Position numbers and translations under genes: made by a program. DNA of 64,000 nt from Delphinus delphis (Eukaryota > Chordata > Mammalia > Artiodactyla > Delphinidae): assembly GCF_949987515.2 (NCBI RefSeq), contig NC_082696.1, positions 134,001-198,000 on the forward strand, read 5' to 3'. The notes beneath the pieces are model-generated. The model did not search any database. It was not told the DNA's origin and saw only the letters and a program-made list of their open reading frames with translations. Positions 1-11,689 of this stretch are shown here, piece after piece. Positions within the stretch are counted from its first letter, which is position 1; every line of letters begins with the position of its first letter.

Positions 1-99
1 AACCCTAACCCTTCTCTGAAGCCTTAGCCTCACCCGTCCACTAATCCTAACCCGTACGCTAACGCTCACCCACGCCCTCACACGTACGCTCCCCCTAAA

Positions 100-267
100 G
101 CGTTGTCGTACCCTCACCTGGACCCTAAACCGTCCCCGTCCCCTAACCCTAACCCTAGCCCGAACCCTAACCCTAACCCTTCCCCGAAGCCTGACCCTCA
201 CCCGTCCCCTAATCCTAACCCGTACGCTAACGCTCACCTGCGCCCTCACACGTACGCTCCCCCTAAA
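100..267 (+). repeat. Reference 168-bp monomer (28 degenerate hexamers)
   Basis: A representative unit in hexamer register begins at GCGTTG (100) and ends at CCTAAA (267). Hexamers 8-9 and 12-13 are perfect CCTAAC, separated by CCTAGC and CCGAAC. The rest are variants such as CCGTCC, CCTCAC, CCTAAT, GCTAAC and CCGTAC. The consensus holds about 82 C and 21 G, so it is about 61% GC with very strong strand skew, and it contains about 14 CpG. The palindrome CGTACG occurs twice (221-226 and 251-256 here). Because 168 is a multiple of both 3 and 6, the reading frames repeat exactly as a 56-residue unit; this is a numerical consequence and not evidence of coding. Copies differ at scattered sites, and the same variants recur in linked sets that allow higher-order repeats to be recognised. 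Confidence 0.95.
134..179 (-). other. Telomeric core of the monomer: G-quadruplex motif and TRF-type sites
   Basis: This is the most telomere-like part of each unit, shown in the reference copy. On the + strand positions 134-161 carry five C-runs of three or four separated by two- or three-base loops. The complementary strand therefore fits the canonical G-quadruplex pattern, and the + strand fits an i-motif. Three matches to the TRF1/TRF2 Myb-domain site (YTAGGGTTR, read on the minus strand) lie at 144-152, 150-158 and 168-176. The core recurs once per unit, about 380 times in the window, though many copies carry a substitution in it. Motif definitions are established; binding, folding or shelterin recruitment here is inference. 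The host may use a different telomere-binding protein. Confidence 0.8.
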
Positions 268-849
268 GCGTTGTCGTACCCTCACCTGGGCCCTAAACCG
301 TCCCCCTCCCCTACCCTAACCCTAGCCCGAACCCTAACCCTAACCCTTCCCTGAAGCCTGACCCTCACACGTCCCCTAATCCTAACCCGTACCCTAACGC
401 TAACCCGCGCCCTCACACTTACGCTCCCCCTAAAGCATTGTCGTACCCTCACCTGGACCCTAAACCGTCCCCTTCCCCTAACCCTAACCCTAGCCCGAAC
501 GCTAACCCTACCCCTTCCCCGAAGCCTGACCATCACCTGTCCCCTTATCCTAACCCGTACGCAAACGCTAACCCGCGCCCACACACATACGCTCCCCCTA
601 AAGCGTTGTCGTACCCTCACCTGGACCCTAAACCGTCCCCGTCCCCTAACCCTAACTCTAGCCCGAACCCTAACCCTAACCCTTCCCCGAAGCCTGACCC
701 TCACCCGTCCCCTAATCCTAACCCATACGCTAACGCTAACCCGCGCCCTCACACGTACGCTCCCCCTAAAGCGTTGTCGTACCCTCACCTGGACCCTAAA
801 CCGTCCCCGTCCCCTAACCCTAACCCTAGCCCGAACCCTAACCCTAACC

Positions 850-912
850 CTTCTCTGAAGCCTTAGCCTCACCCGTCCATTAATCCTAACATGTACGCTA
901 ACGCTCACCCGC
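850..912 (+). repeat. TAG-marked variant of the monomer (higher-order repeat marker), type copy
   Basis: A recurring unit type carries linked substitutions: CCTTCT-CTGAAG-CCTTAG in place of CCTTCC-CCGAAG-CCTGAC, and ACTAAT in place of CCTAAT two hexamers further on. Its TAG ends at 27, 866, 1874, 2882, 3890, 4562, 5401, 6409, 7417, 8425, 12118, 12622, 13461, 14469, 15476, 17995, 18331, 21523, 23536, 25381, 25717, 26383, 28901, 31923, 33267, 34945, 35281, 37632, 38616, 39624, 40800, 42982, 45331, 46673, 47009, 48518, 48854, 50028, 50532, 50868, 51372, 52884, 53220, 53724, 55236, 56412, 57586, 58258, 59768, 60104, 60608, 62120 and 63296. Spacing is always a multiple of 168 less the known small deletions. 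It is often preceded in the same unit by CCTAAG for CCTAAC. A few copies read CCATAG (35617, 40128) or end in AATCCTTAG (17323, 29405). It is useful as a phase marker and has no visible coding role. Confidence 0.85.
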
Positions 913-3890
913 GCCCTCACACGTACGCTCCCCCTAAAGTGTTGTCGTACCCTCACCTGGACCCTAAACAGTCCCCGTCCCCTAACCCTAACCCTAGCCC
1001 GAACCCTAACCCTAAACCTTCCCCGAAGCCTGACTCTCACCCGTCCCCTAATCCTAACCCGTACACTAACGCTCACCCGCTCCCTCACACGTACGCTACC
1101 CCTAAAGCGTTGTCGTACCCTCACCTGGACCCTAAACCGTCCCTGTCCCCTAACCCTAACCCTAGCCCGAACCCTAACCCTAACACTTCCCCGAAGCCTG
1201 ACACTCACCCGTCCCCTATTCCTCACCCGTACGCTAACGCTAACCCGCGCCCTCACACGTACGCTCCCCCTAAAGCGTTGTCGTACCCTCACCTGGACCC
1301 TAAACCGTCCCCGTCCCCTAACCCTAACCCTAGCCCGAACCCTAACCCTAACCCTTCACCGAAGCCTGACCCTCACCCTTCCCCTAATCCTAACCCGTAC
1401 GCTAACGCTAATGCGGGCCCTCACAAGTACGCTCCCCCTAAAGCGTTGTCGTACCCTCACCTGGACCCTAAACCGTCCCCGTCCCCTAACCCTAACCCTA
1501 GCCCGAACCCTAACCCTAACCCTTCCCCGAAGCCTGACCCTCACCCGTCCCCTAATCCTAACCCGTACGCTAACGCTAACTCGCGCCCTCACACGTACAC
1601 ACCCCCTAAAGCGTTGTCGTACCCTCACCTGGACCCTAAACCGTCCCCGTCCCCTAACCCTAACCCTAGCCCGAACCCTAACCCTAACACTTCCCCGAAG
1701 CCTGTTCCTCACCCGTCCCCTAATCCTAACCCGTACGCTAACGCTCACCCGCACCCTCACACGTACGCTCCACCTAAAGCGTTGTCGTACCCTCACCTGG
1801 ACCCTAAACCGTCCCCGTCCCCTAACCCTAACCCTAGCCCGAACCCTAACCCTAACCCTTCTCTGAAGCCTTAGCCTCACCCGTCCAATAATCCTAACCC
1901 GTACGCTAACGCTCACCCACGCCCTCACACGTACGCTCCCCCTAAAGCGTTGTCGTACCCTCACCTGGACCCTAAACCGTCCCCGTCCCCTAACCCTAAC
2001 CCTAGCCCGAACCCTAACCCTAACCCTTCCCCGAAGCCTGACCCTCACCCGTCCCCTAATCCTAACCCGTACGCTAACGCTCACCTGCGCCCTCACACGT
2101 ACGCTCCCCCTAAAGCGTTGTCGTACCCTCACCTGGGCCCTAAACCGTCCCCGTCCCCTAACCCTAACCCTAGACCGAACCCTAACCCTAACCCTTCCCC
2201 GAAGCCTGAACCTCACCTGTCCCCTAATCCTAACCCGTACGCTAACGCTAACCCGCGCCCACACACGTACGCTCCCCCTAAAGCGTTGTCGTACCCTCAC
2301 CCGGACCCTAAACCGTCCCCGTCTCCTAACCCTAACCCTAGCCCGAACCCTAACCCGAACGCTTCCCCGAAGACTGACCCTCACCGGTCCCCTAATCCTA
2401 ACCCGTACGCTAACGCTCACCCGCGCCCTCACACGTACGCTCCCCCTAAAGCGTTGTCGTACCCTCACCTGGACCCTAAACCGTCCCCGTCCCCTAACCC
2501 TAACCCTAGCCCGAACCCTAACCCTAACCCTTCCCCGAAGCCTGACCCTCACCCGTCCCCTAATCCTAACCCGTACGCTAACGCTAACTCGCGCCCTCAC
2601 ACGTACGCTCCCCCTAAAGCGTTGTCGTACCCTCACCTGGACCCTAAACCGTCCCCGTCCCCTAACCATAACCCTAGCCCGAACCCTAACCCTAACACTT
2701 CCCCGAAGCCTGACCCTCACCCGTCCCCTAATCCTAACCCGTACGCTAACGCTCACCCGCACCCTCACACGTACGCTCCACCTAAAGCGTTGTCGTACCC
2801 TCACCTGGACCCTAAACCGTCCCCGTACCCTAACCCTAACCCTAGCCCGAACCCTAACCCTAACCCTTCTCTGAAGCCTTAGCCTCACCCGTCCACTAAT
2901 CCTAACCCGTACGCTAACGCTCACCCGCGCCCTCACACGTACGCTCCCCCTAAAGCGTTGTCGTACACTCACCTGGACCCTAAACCGTCCCCGTCCCCTA
3001 ACCGTAACCCTAGCCCGAACCCTAACCCTAACCCTTCCCCGAAGCCTGACCCTCCCCCGTCCCCTAATCCTAACCCGTACGCTAACGCTAACCCGCGCCC
3101 TCACACGTACGCTCCCCCTAAAGCGTTGTCGTACCCTCACCTGGACCCTAAACCGTCCCCGTCCCCTAACCCTAACCCTAGCCCGAACCCTAACCCTAAC
3201 CCTTCCCCGAAGCCTGAACCTCACCCGTCCCCTAATCCTAACCCGTACGCTAACGCTAACCCGCGCCCACACACGTACGCTCCACCTAAAGCGTTGTCGT
3301 ACCCTCACCCGGACCCTAAACCGTCCCCGTCTCCTAACCCTAACCCTAGCCCGAACCCTAACCCGAACACTTCCCCGAAGCCTGACCCTCACCGGTCCCC
3401 TGAACCTAACCCGTACGCTAACGCTCACCCGCGCCCTCACACGTACGCTCCCCCTAAAGCGTTGTCGTACCCTCACCTGGACCCTAAACCGTCCCCGTCC
3501 CCTAACCCTAACCCTAGCCCGAACCCTAACCCTAACCCTTCCGCGAAGCATGACCCTCACCCGTCCCCTAATCCTAACCCGTACGCTAACGCTCACCCGC
3601 GCCCTCACACGTACGCTCCCCCTAAAGCGTTGTCGTACCCTCACCTGGACCCTAAACCGTCCCCGTCCCCTAACCCTAACCCTAGCCCGAACCCTAACCC
3701 TAACACTTCCCCGAAGCCTGAGGCTCACCTGTCCCCTAATCCTAACCCGTACGCTAACGCTCACCCGTACCCTCACACGTACGCTCCCCCTAAAGCGTTG
3801 TCGTACCCTCACCTGGACCCTAAACCGTCCCCGTCCCCTAAGCCTAACCCTAGCCCGAACCCTAACCCTAACCCTTCTCTGAAGCCTTAG
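867..3890 (+). repeat. Three successive 1,008-bp (6-unit) higher-order repeats
   Basis: TAG-marked units end at 866, 1874, 2882 and 3890, exactly 1,008 bp (six units) apart. The preceding interval (27 to 866) is 839 bp: five units less one base, the missing base lying near 313. The same periodicity returns in the duplicate at 5401, 6409, 7417 and 8425. The six-unit blocks differ from one another at many sites, so the six-unit order is older than the 4,535-bp duplication that copied all of them together. Higher-order repeats of this kind are established products of unequal exchange in satellites such as alpha satellite; the mechanism here is inferred. Confidence 0.82.
891..972 (+). repeat. Linked-variant cassette (GTGTTG with AAACAGTCC), type copy
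   Basis: A two-site combination recurs within about 30 bp: AAAGTGTTG in place of AAAGCGTTG, then CCTAAACAGTCC in place of CCTAAACCGTCC. It commonly follows a TAG-marked unit. AAACAGTCC appears near 966, 5501, 9867, 13561, 14569, 16751, 22294, 24307, 34206, 34709 (without GTGTTG), 38069, 38573, 41908 and 43082. The cassette is usually followed by CCTAAACCTTCC and CCTGACTCTCACC in the same unit. It is one inherited unit type spread over the left two thirds of the window and I did not see it after about 43.1 kb. Confidence 0.78.
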
Positions 3891-4535
3891 CCTCACCCGT
3901 CCACTAATCCTAACCCGTACGCTAAGGCTCACCCACGCCCTCACACGTACGCTCCCCCTAAAGCGTTGTCGTACCCTCACCTGGACCCTAAACCGTCCCC
4001 GTCCCCTAACCCTAACCCTAGCCCGAACCCTAACCCTAACCCTTCCCCGAAGCCTGACCCTCACCCGTCCCCTAATCCTATCCCGTACGGTAACGCTCAC
4101 CTGCGCCCTCACACGTACTCTCCCCCTAAAGCGTTGTCGTACCCTCACCTTGGCCCTAAACCGTCCCCGTCCCCTAACCCTAACCCTAGCCCGAACCCTA
4201 ACCCTAACCCTTCCCCGAAGCCAGACCCTCACCCGTCCCCTAATCCTAACCCGTACCCTAACGCTAACCCGCGCCCTCACACTTACGCTCACCCTAAAGC
4301 GTTGTCGTACCCTCACCAGGACCCTAAACCGTCCCCGTCCCCTAACCCTAACCCTAGCCCGAACCCTAACCCTAACCCTTCCCCGAAGCCTGAGCCTCAC
4401 CTGTCCCCTAATCCTAACCCGTACGCTAACGCTCACCCGCACCCTCACTCGTACGCTCCCCCTAAAGCGTTGTCGTACCCTCACCTGGACCCTAAACCGT
4501 CCCCGTCCCCTAAGCCTAACCCTAGCCCGAACCCT

Positions 4536-7500
4536 AACCCTAACCCTTCTCTGAAGCCTTAGCCTCACCCGTCCACTAATCCTAACCCGTACGCTAACGC
4601 TCACCCACGCCCTCACACGTACGCTCCCCCTAAAGCGTTGTCGTACCCTCACCTGGACCCTAAACCGTCCCCGTCCCCTAACCCTAACCCTAGCCCGAAC
4701 CCTAACCCTAACCCTTCCCCGAAGCCTGACCCTCACCCGTCCCCTAATCCTAACCCGTACGCTAACGCTCACCTGCGCCCTCACACGTACGCTCCCCCTA
4801 AAGCGTTGTCGTACCCTCACCTGGGCCCTAAACCGTCCCCCTCCCCTACCCTAACCCTAGCCCGAACCCTAACCCTAACCCTTCCCTGAAGCCTGACCCT
4901 CACACGTCCCCTAATCCTAACCCGTACCCTAACGCTAACCCGCGCCCTCACACTTACGCTCCCCCTAAAGCATTGTCGTACCCTCACCTGGACCCTAAAC
5001 CGTCCCCTTCCCCTAACCCTAACCCTAGCCCGAACGCTAACCCTACCCCTTCCCCGAAGCCTGACCATCACCTGTCCCCTTATCCTAACCCGTACGCAAA
5101 CGCTAACCCGCGCCCACACACATACGCTCCCCCTAAAGCGTTGTCGTACCCTCACCTGGACCCTAAACCGTCCCCGTCCCCTAACCCTAACTCTAGCCCG
5201 AACCCTAACCCTAACCCTTCCCCGAAGCCTGACCCTCACCCGTCCCCTAATCCTAACCCATACGCTAACGCTAACCCGCGCCCTCACACGTACGCTCCCC
5301 CTAAAGCGTTGTCGTACCCTCACCTGGACCCTAAACCGTCCCCGTCCCCTAACCCTAACCCTAGCCCGAACCCTAACCCTAACCCTTCTCTGAAGCCTTA
5401 GCCTCACCCGTCCATTAATCCTAACATGTACGCTAACGCTCACCCGCGCCCTCACACGTACGCTCCCCCTAAAGTGTTGTCGTACCCTCACCTGGACCCT
5501 AAACAGTCCCCGTCCCCTAACCCTAACCCTAGCCCGAACCCTAACCCTAAACCTTCCCCGAAGCCTGACTCTCACCCGTCCCCTAATCCTAACCCGTACA
5601 CTAACGCTCACCCGCTCCCTCACACGTACGCTACCCCTAAAGCGTTGTCGTACCCTCACCTGGACCCTAAACCGTCCCTGTCCCCTAACCCTAACCCTAG
5701 CCCGAACCCTAACCCTAACACTTCCCCGAAGCCTGACACTCACCCGTCCCCTATTCCTCACCCGTACGCTAACGCTAACCCGCGCCCTCACACGTACGCT
5801 CCCCCTAAAGCGTTGTCGTACCCTCACCTGGACCCTAAACCGTCCCCGTCCCCTAACCCTAACCCTAGCCCGAACCCTAACCCTAACCCTTCACCGAAGC
5901 CTGACCCTCACCCTTCCCCTAATCCTAACCCGTACGCTAACGCTAATGCGGGCCCTCACAAGTACGCTCCCCCTAAAGCGTTGTCGTACCCTCACCTGGA
6001 CCCTAAACCGTCCCCGTCCCCTAACCCTAACCCTAGCCCGAACCCTAACCCTAACCCTTCCCCGAAGCCTGACCCTCACCCGTCCCCTAATCCTAACCCG
6101 TACGCTAACGCTAACTCGCGCCCTCACACGTACACACCCCCTAAAGCGTTGTCGTACCCTCACCTGGACCCTAAACCGTCCCCGTCCCCTAACCCTAACC
6201 CTAGCCCGAACCCTAACCCTAACACTTCCCCGAAGCCTGTTCCTCACCCGTCCCCTAATCCTAACCCGTACGCTAACGCTCACCCGCACCCTCACACGTA
6301 CGCTCCACCTAAAGCGTTGTCGTACCCTCACCTGGACCCTAAACCGTCCCCGTCCCCTAACCCTAACCCTAGCCCGAACCCTAACCCTAACCCTTCTCTG
6401 AAGCCTTAGCCTCACCCGTCCAATAATCCTAACCCGTACGCTAACGCTCACCCACGCCCTCACACGTACGCTCCCCCTAAAGCGTTGTCGTACCCTCACC
6501 TGGACCCTAAACCGTCCCCGTCCCCTAACCCTAACCCTAGCCCGAACCCTAACGCTAACCCTTCCCCGAAGCCTGACCCTCACCCGTCCCCTAATCCTAA
6601 CCCGTACGCTAACGCTCACCTGCGCCCTCACACGTACGCTCCCCCTAAAGCGTTGTCGTACCCTCACCTGGGCCCTAAACCGTCCCCGTCCCCTAACCCT
6701 AACCCTAGACCGAACCCTAACCCTAACCCTTCCCCGAAGCCTGAACCTCACCTGTCCCCTAATCCTAACCCGTACGCTAACGCTAACCCGCGCCCACACA
6801 CGTACGCTCCCCCTAAAGCGTTGTCGTACCCTCACCCGGACCCTAAACCGTCCCCGTCTCCTAACCCTAACCCTAGCCCGAACCCTAACCCGAACGCTTC
6901 CCCGAAGACTGACCCTCACCGGTCCCCTAATCCTAACCCGTACGCTAACGCTCACCCGCGCCCTCACACGTACGCTCCCCCTAAAGCGTTGTCGTACCCT
7001 CACCTGGACCCTAAACCGTCCCCGTCCCCTAACCCTAACCCTAGCCCGAACCCTAACCCTAACCCTTCCCCGAAGCCTGACCCTCACCCGTCCCCTAATC
7101 CTAACCCGTACGCTAACGCTAACTCGCGCCCTCACACGTACGCTCCCCCTAAAGCGTTGTCGTACCCTCACCTGGACCCTAAACCGTCCCCGTCCCCTAA
7201 CCATAACCCTAGCCCGAACCCTAACCCTAACACTTCCCCGAAGCCTGACCCTCACCCGTCCCCTAATCCTAACCCGTACGCTAACGCTCACCCGCACCCT
7301 CACACGTACGCTCCACCTAAAGCGTTGTCGTACCCTCACCTGGACCCTAAACCGTCCCCGTACCCTAACCCTAACCCTAGCCCGAACCCTAACCCTAACC
7401 CTTCTCTGAAGCCTTAGCCTCACCCGTCCACTAATCCTAACCCGTACGCTAACGCTCACCCGCGCCCTCACACGTACGCTCCCCCTAAAGCGTTGTCGTA

Positions 7501-8500
7501 CACTCACCTGGACCCTAAACCGTCCCCGTCCCCTAACCGTAACCCTAGCCCGAACCCTAACCCTAACCCTTCCCCGAAGCCTGACCCTCCCCCGTCCCCT
7601 AATCCTAACCCGTACGCTAACGCTAACCCGCGCCCTCACACGTACGCTCCCCCTAAAGCGTTGTCGTACCCTCACCTGGACCCTAAACCGTCCCCGTCCC
7701 CTAACCCTAACCCTAGCCCGAACCCTAACCCTAACCCTTCCCCGAAGCCTGAACCTCACCCGTCCCCTAATCCTAACCCGTACGCTAACGCTAACCCGCG
7801 CCCACACACGTACGCTCCACCTAAAGCGTTGTCGTACCCTCACCCGGACCCTAAACCGTCCCCGTCTCCTAACCCTAACCCTAGCCCGAACCCTAACCCG
7901 AACACTTCCCCGAAGCCTGACCCTCACCGGTCCCCTGAACCTAACCCGTACGCTAACGCTCACCCGCGCCCTCACACGTACGCTCCCCCTAAAGCGTTGT
8001 CGTACCCTCACCTGGACCCTAAACCGTCCCCGTCCCCTAACCCTAACCCTAGCCCGAACCCTAACCCTAACCCTTCCGCGAAGCATGACCCTCACCCGTC
8101 CCCTAATCCTAACCCGTACGCTAACGCTCACCCGCGCCCTCACACGTACGCTCCCCCTAAAGCGTTGTCGTACCCTCACCTGGACCCTAAACCGTCCCCG
8201 TCCCCTAACCCTAACCCTAGCCCGAACCCTAACCCTAACACTTCCCCGAAGCCTGAGGCTCACCTGTCCCCTAATCCTAACCCGTACGCTAACGCTCACC
8301 CGTACCCTCACACGTACGCTCCCCCTAAAGCGTTGTCGTACCCTCACCTGGACCCTAAACCGTCCCCATCCCCTAAGCCTAACCCTAGCCCGAACCCTAA
8401 CCCTAACCCTTCTCTGAAGCCTTAGCCTCACCCGTCCACTAATCCTAACCCGTACGCTACCGCTCACCCACGCCCTCACACGTACGCTCCCCCTAAAGCG
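4536..8500 (+). repeat. Block A2, second copy of the A segment
   Basis: This follows A1 directly and repeats about 3,965 bp of it at an offset of 4,535. Diagnostic variants shared with A1 include the GCGAAGCATGACC unit (3541 and 8076), the TACACTCACC unit (2962 and 7497) and the CCGTACCC unit (2821 and 7356). The match fades at about 8,500, where copy-specific variants appear (CTACCCCG near 8552, GCTAAGGC near 8626) and the sequence passes into another unit order. This looks like a tandem duplication whose right part was later replaced or rearranged. Since A2 keeps all the private variants of A1, the duplication is recent compared with the six-unit repeats inside it. Confidence 0.84.
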
Positions 8501-11500
8501 TTGTCGTACCCTCACCTGGACCCTAAACCGTCCCCGTCCCCTAACCCTAACCCTACCCCGAACCCTAACCCTAACCCTTCCCCGAAGCCTGACCCTCACC
8601 CGTCCCCTAATCCTAACCCGTACGCTAAGGCTCACCCGCGCCCTCACACGTACGCTCCCCCTAAAGTGTTGTCGTACCCTCACCTGGGCCCTAAACCGTC
8701 CCCGTCCCCTAACCCTAAACCTAGCCCGAACCCTAACCCTAACCCTTCCCTGAAGCCTGACCCTCACCCGTCCCCTAATCCTAACCCGTACCCTAACGCT
8801 AACCCGCGCCCTCACACTTACGCTCCCCCTAAAGCATTGTCGTACCCTCACCTGGACCCTAAACCGTCCCCTTCCCCTAACCCTGACCCTAGCCCGAACC
8901 CTAACCCTACCCCTTCCCCGAAGCCTGACCCTCACCCGTCCCCTAATCCTAAACCGTACGCTAACGCTGACCCTCGCCCTCACACGTACGCTCCCCCTAA
9001 ACCGTTGTCGTACCCTCACCTGGACCCTAAACCGTCCCCGTCCCCTAACCCTAACCCTAGCCCGAACCCTAACCCTAACCCTTCCCCGAAGCCTGACTCT
9101 CACACGTCCCCTAATCCTAACCCGTACGCTAACGCTAACCCGCGCCCTCACAGGTACGCTCCCCCTAAAGCGTTGTCGTACACTCACCTGGACCCTAAAC
9201 CGTCCCCGTCCCCTAACCCTAACCCTAGCCCGAACCCTAACCCTAACCCTTCCCCGAAGCCTGACCCTCCCCCTTCCCCTAATCCTAACCGGTACGCTAA
9301 CGCTAACCCGCGCCCTCACACGTACGCTCCCCCTAAAGCGTTGTCGTACCCTCACCTGGACCCTAAACCGTCCCCGTCCCCTAACCCTAACCCTAGCCCG
9401 AACCCTAACCCTAACCCTTCCCCGAAGCCTGACCCTCACCCGTCCCCTAATCCTAAACCGTACGATAACGCTAACCCGCGCCCTCACACGTACGCTCCCC
9501 CTAAAGCATTGTCGTACCCTCACCTGGACCCTAAACCGTCCCCGTCCCCTAACCAAACCCTAGCCCGAACCCTAACCCTAACCCTTCCCCGAAGCCTGAC
9601 CCTCACCGTCCCCTAATCCTAACCCGTACGCTAACGTTCACCCGCACCCTCACACGTACGCTCCCCCTGAAGCGTTGTCGTACCCTCACCTGGACCCTAA
9701 ACCGTCCCCGTCCCCTAACCCTAACCCTAGCCCGAACCCTAACCCTAACCCTTCTCGGAAGCCTTAGCCTCACCCGTCCACTAATCCTAACATGTACGCT
9801 AACGCTCACCCGCGCCCTCACACGTACGCTCCCCCTAAAGTGTTGTCATACCGTCACCTGGACCCTAAACAGTCCCCGTCCCCTAACCCTAACCCTAGCC
9901 CGAACCCTAACCCTAAACCTTCCCCGAAGCCTGACTCTCACCCGTCCCCTAATCCTAAACCGTACGCTAACGCTAACCTGCGCCCTCACACGTACGCTCC
10001 CCCTAAAGCGTTGTCGTACCCTCACCTGGACCCTAAACCGTCCCTGTCCCCTAACCCTAACCCTAGCCCGAACCCTAACCCTACCCCTTCCCCGAAGCCT
10101 GACCCTCACCCGTCGCCTATTCCTCACCCATACGCTAACGCTAACCCGCGCCCTCACACGTACGCTCCCCCTAAAGCGTTGTCGTACCCTCACCTGGACC
10201 CTAAACCGTCCCCGTCCCCTAACCCTAACCCTAGCCCGAACCCTAACCCTAACCCTTCCCCGAAGCCTGAGCCTCACCCGTCCCCTAATCCTAACCCGTA
10301 CGCTAACGCTAACTCGCGCCCTCACATGTACGCTCCGCAAAAGCGTTGTCGTACCCTCACCTGGACCCTAAACCGTCCCCGTCCCCTAACCCTAACCCTA
10401 GCCCGAACCCTAACCCTAACCCTTCCCCGAAGCCTGACCCTCACCCGTCCCCTAATCCTAACACGTACGCTAACGCTACCCCGCGCCCTCACACGTATGC
10501 TCCCCCTAAAGCGTTGTCGTACCCTCACCTGGACCCTAAACCGTCCCCGTCCCCTAACCCTAACCCTAGCCCGAACCCTAACCCTAACCCTTCCCCGAAG
10601 CCTGACCCTCACCCGTCCCCTAATCCTAACCCGTACGCTAAGGCTAACCCACGCCCTCACACGTACGCTCCCCGTAAAGCGTTGTCGTACCCTCACCTGG
10701 ACCCTAAACCATCCCTGTCCCCTAACCCTAACTCTCGCCCGAACCCTAACCCCAACCCTCCCCCGACGCCTGACCCTCACCCGTCCCCTAATCGTAACTC
10801 GTACGCTAACGCTAACCCGCGCCCTCACACGTACGCTCCCCCTAAAGCGTTGTCGTACCCTCACCTGGACCCTAAACCGTCCCCATCACCTAACCCTAAC
10901 CCTAGCCCGAACCCTAACCCTAACCCTTCCCCGAAGCCTGACCCTCACACGTCCCCTAATCCTAACCCGTACGCTAACGCTAACCCGCCCCCTCACACGT
11001 ACGCTCCACCTAAAGCGTTGTCGTACACTCACCTGGATCCTAAACCGTCCCCGTCCCCTAACCCTAACCCTAGCTCGAACCCTAAACCTAACCCTTCCCC
11101 GAAGCCTGACCCTCACCCGTCCCCTAATCCTAACCCGAACGCTAAAGCTAACCCGCGCCCTCACACGTACGCTCCCCCTAAAGCGTTGTCGTACACTCAC
11201 CTGGACCCTAAACCGTCCCCGTCCCCTAACCCTAACCCTAGCCCGAACCCTAACACTAACCCTTCCCCGAAGCCTGACCCTCACCAGTCCCCTAATCCTA
11301 ACCCGTACGCTAACGCTAACCCGCGCCCTCACATGTACGCTCCCCCTAAAGCATTGTCGTACCCTCACCTGGACCCTAAACCGTCCCCTTCCCCTAACCC
11401 TAACCCTAGCCCGAACGCTAACCCTACCCCTTCCCCGAAGCCTGACCATCACCTGTCCCCTTATCCTAACCCTTACGCAAACGCTAACCCGCGCCCACAC

Positions 11501-11689
11501 ACGTACGCTCCCCCTAAAGCGTTTTCATACCCTCACCTGGACCCTAAACCGTCCCCGTCCCCTAACCCTAACTCTAGCCCGAACCCTAACCCTAACACTT
11601 CCCCGAAGCCTGACCCTTACACGTCCCCTAATCCTAACCCATACGCTAACGCTAACCCGCGCCCTCACACGTACGCTCCCCCTAAAGCG
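8501..11689 (+). repeat. Mosaic monomer tract with three private one-base deletions
   Basis: About 19 units that do not follow the A order. They include one-base deletions near 9555 (CCAAACCC), 9606 (CTCACCGTCCCC) and 10335 (CGCAAAAGCG), each breaking the hexamer phase once. A TCTCGGAAG form of the TAG marker lies near 9755, followed by the CATGTACG and AAACAGTCC variants. Units near 10,630-11,190 (GCTCCCCGTAAAGC, then GGATCC at 11035-11040) have relatives near 20.5-21.1 kb and 30.6-31.6 kb. Nothing other than satellite is present. The patchwork suggests repeated exchange between distant parts of the array. Confidence 0.75.

Larger units (their letters stand above)
1..4535 (+). repeat. Block A1, first copy of a 4,535-bp (27-unit) segment
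   Basis: The window opens inside this block: bases from 1 onward match those from 4536 onward, including the TAG marker, the one-base deletion near 313 (matched near 4848), the ATG-containing variant near 891 (matched at 5426) and the GCGGGCCCTCACAAG variant near 1412 (matched near 5947). The offset of 4,535 is 27 units minus that one base. Agreement is close, with a few differences (for example CCTAAC near 2022 against GCTAAC near 6553), and persists to about 3,965. The last part, 3,966-4,535, is not repeated in the same form after the second copy. Confidence 0.85.

Noticed and set aside
1..120. True chromosome-end telomere at the left edge
   Set aside because: The window starts with two hexamers of telomere type and then passes at once into the TAG-marked unit. 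Perfect CCCTAA runs are no longer here than in any other unit.
100..267. Ancestral 84-bp half-unit duplication inside the monomer
   Set aside because: The two halves agree at about 55 of 84 positions when aligned without gaps, but any two stretches of degenerate CCTAAC hexamers in phase agree about that well, so it is not evidence of a dimer.
11035..11040. CGTACG and GGATCC palindromes as regulatory or recombinase sites
   Set aside because: CGTACG arises in every unit where CCGTAC or ACGTAC meets GCTAAC or GCTCCC. GGATCC is a one-base variant of the unit. No flanking inverted repeats or conserved spacer support a protein site.
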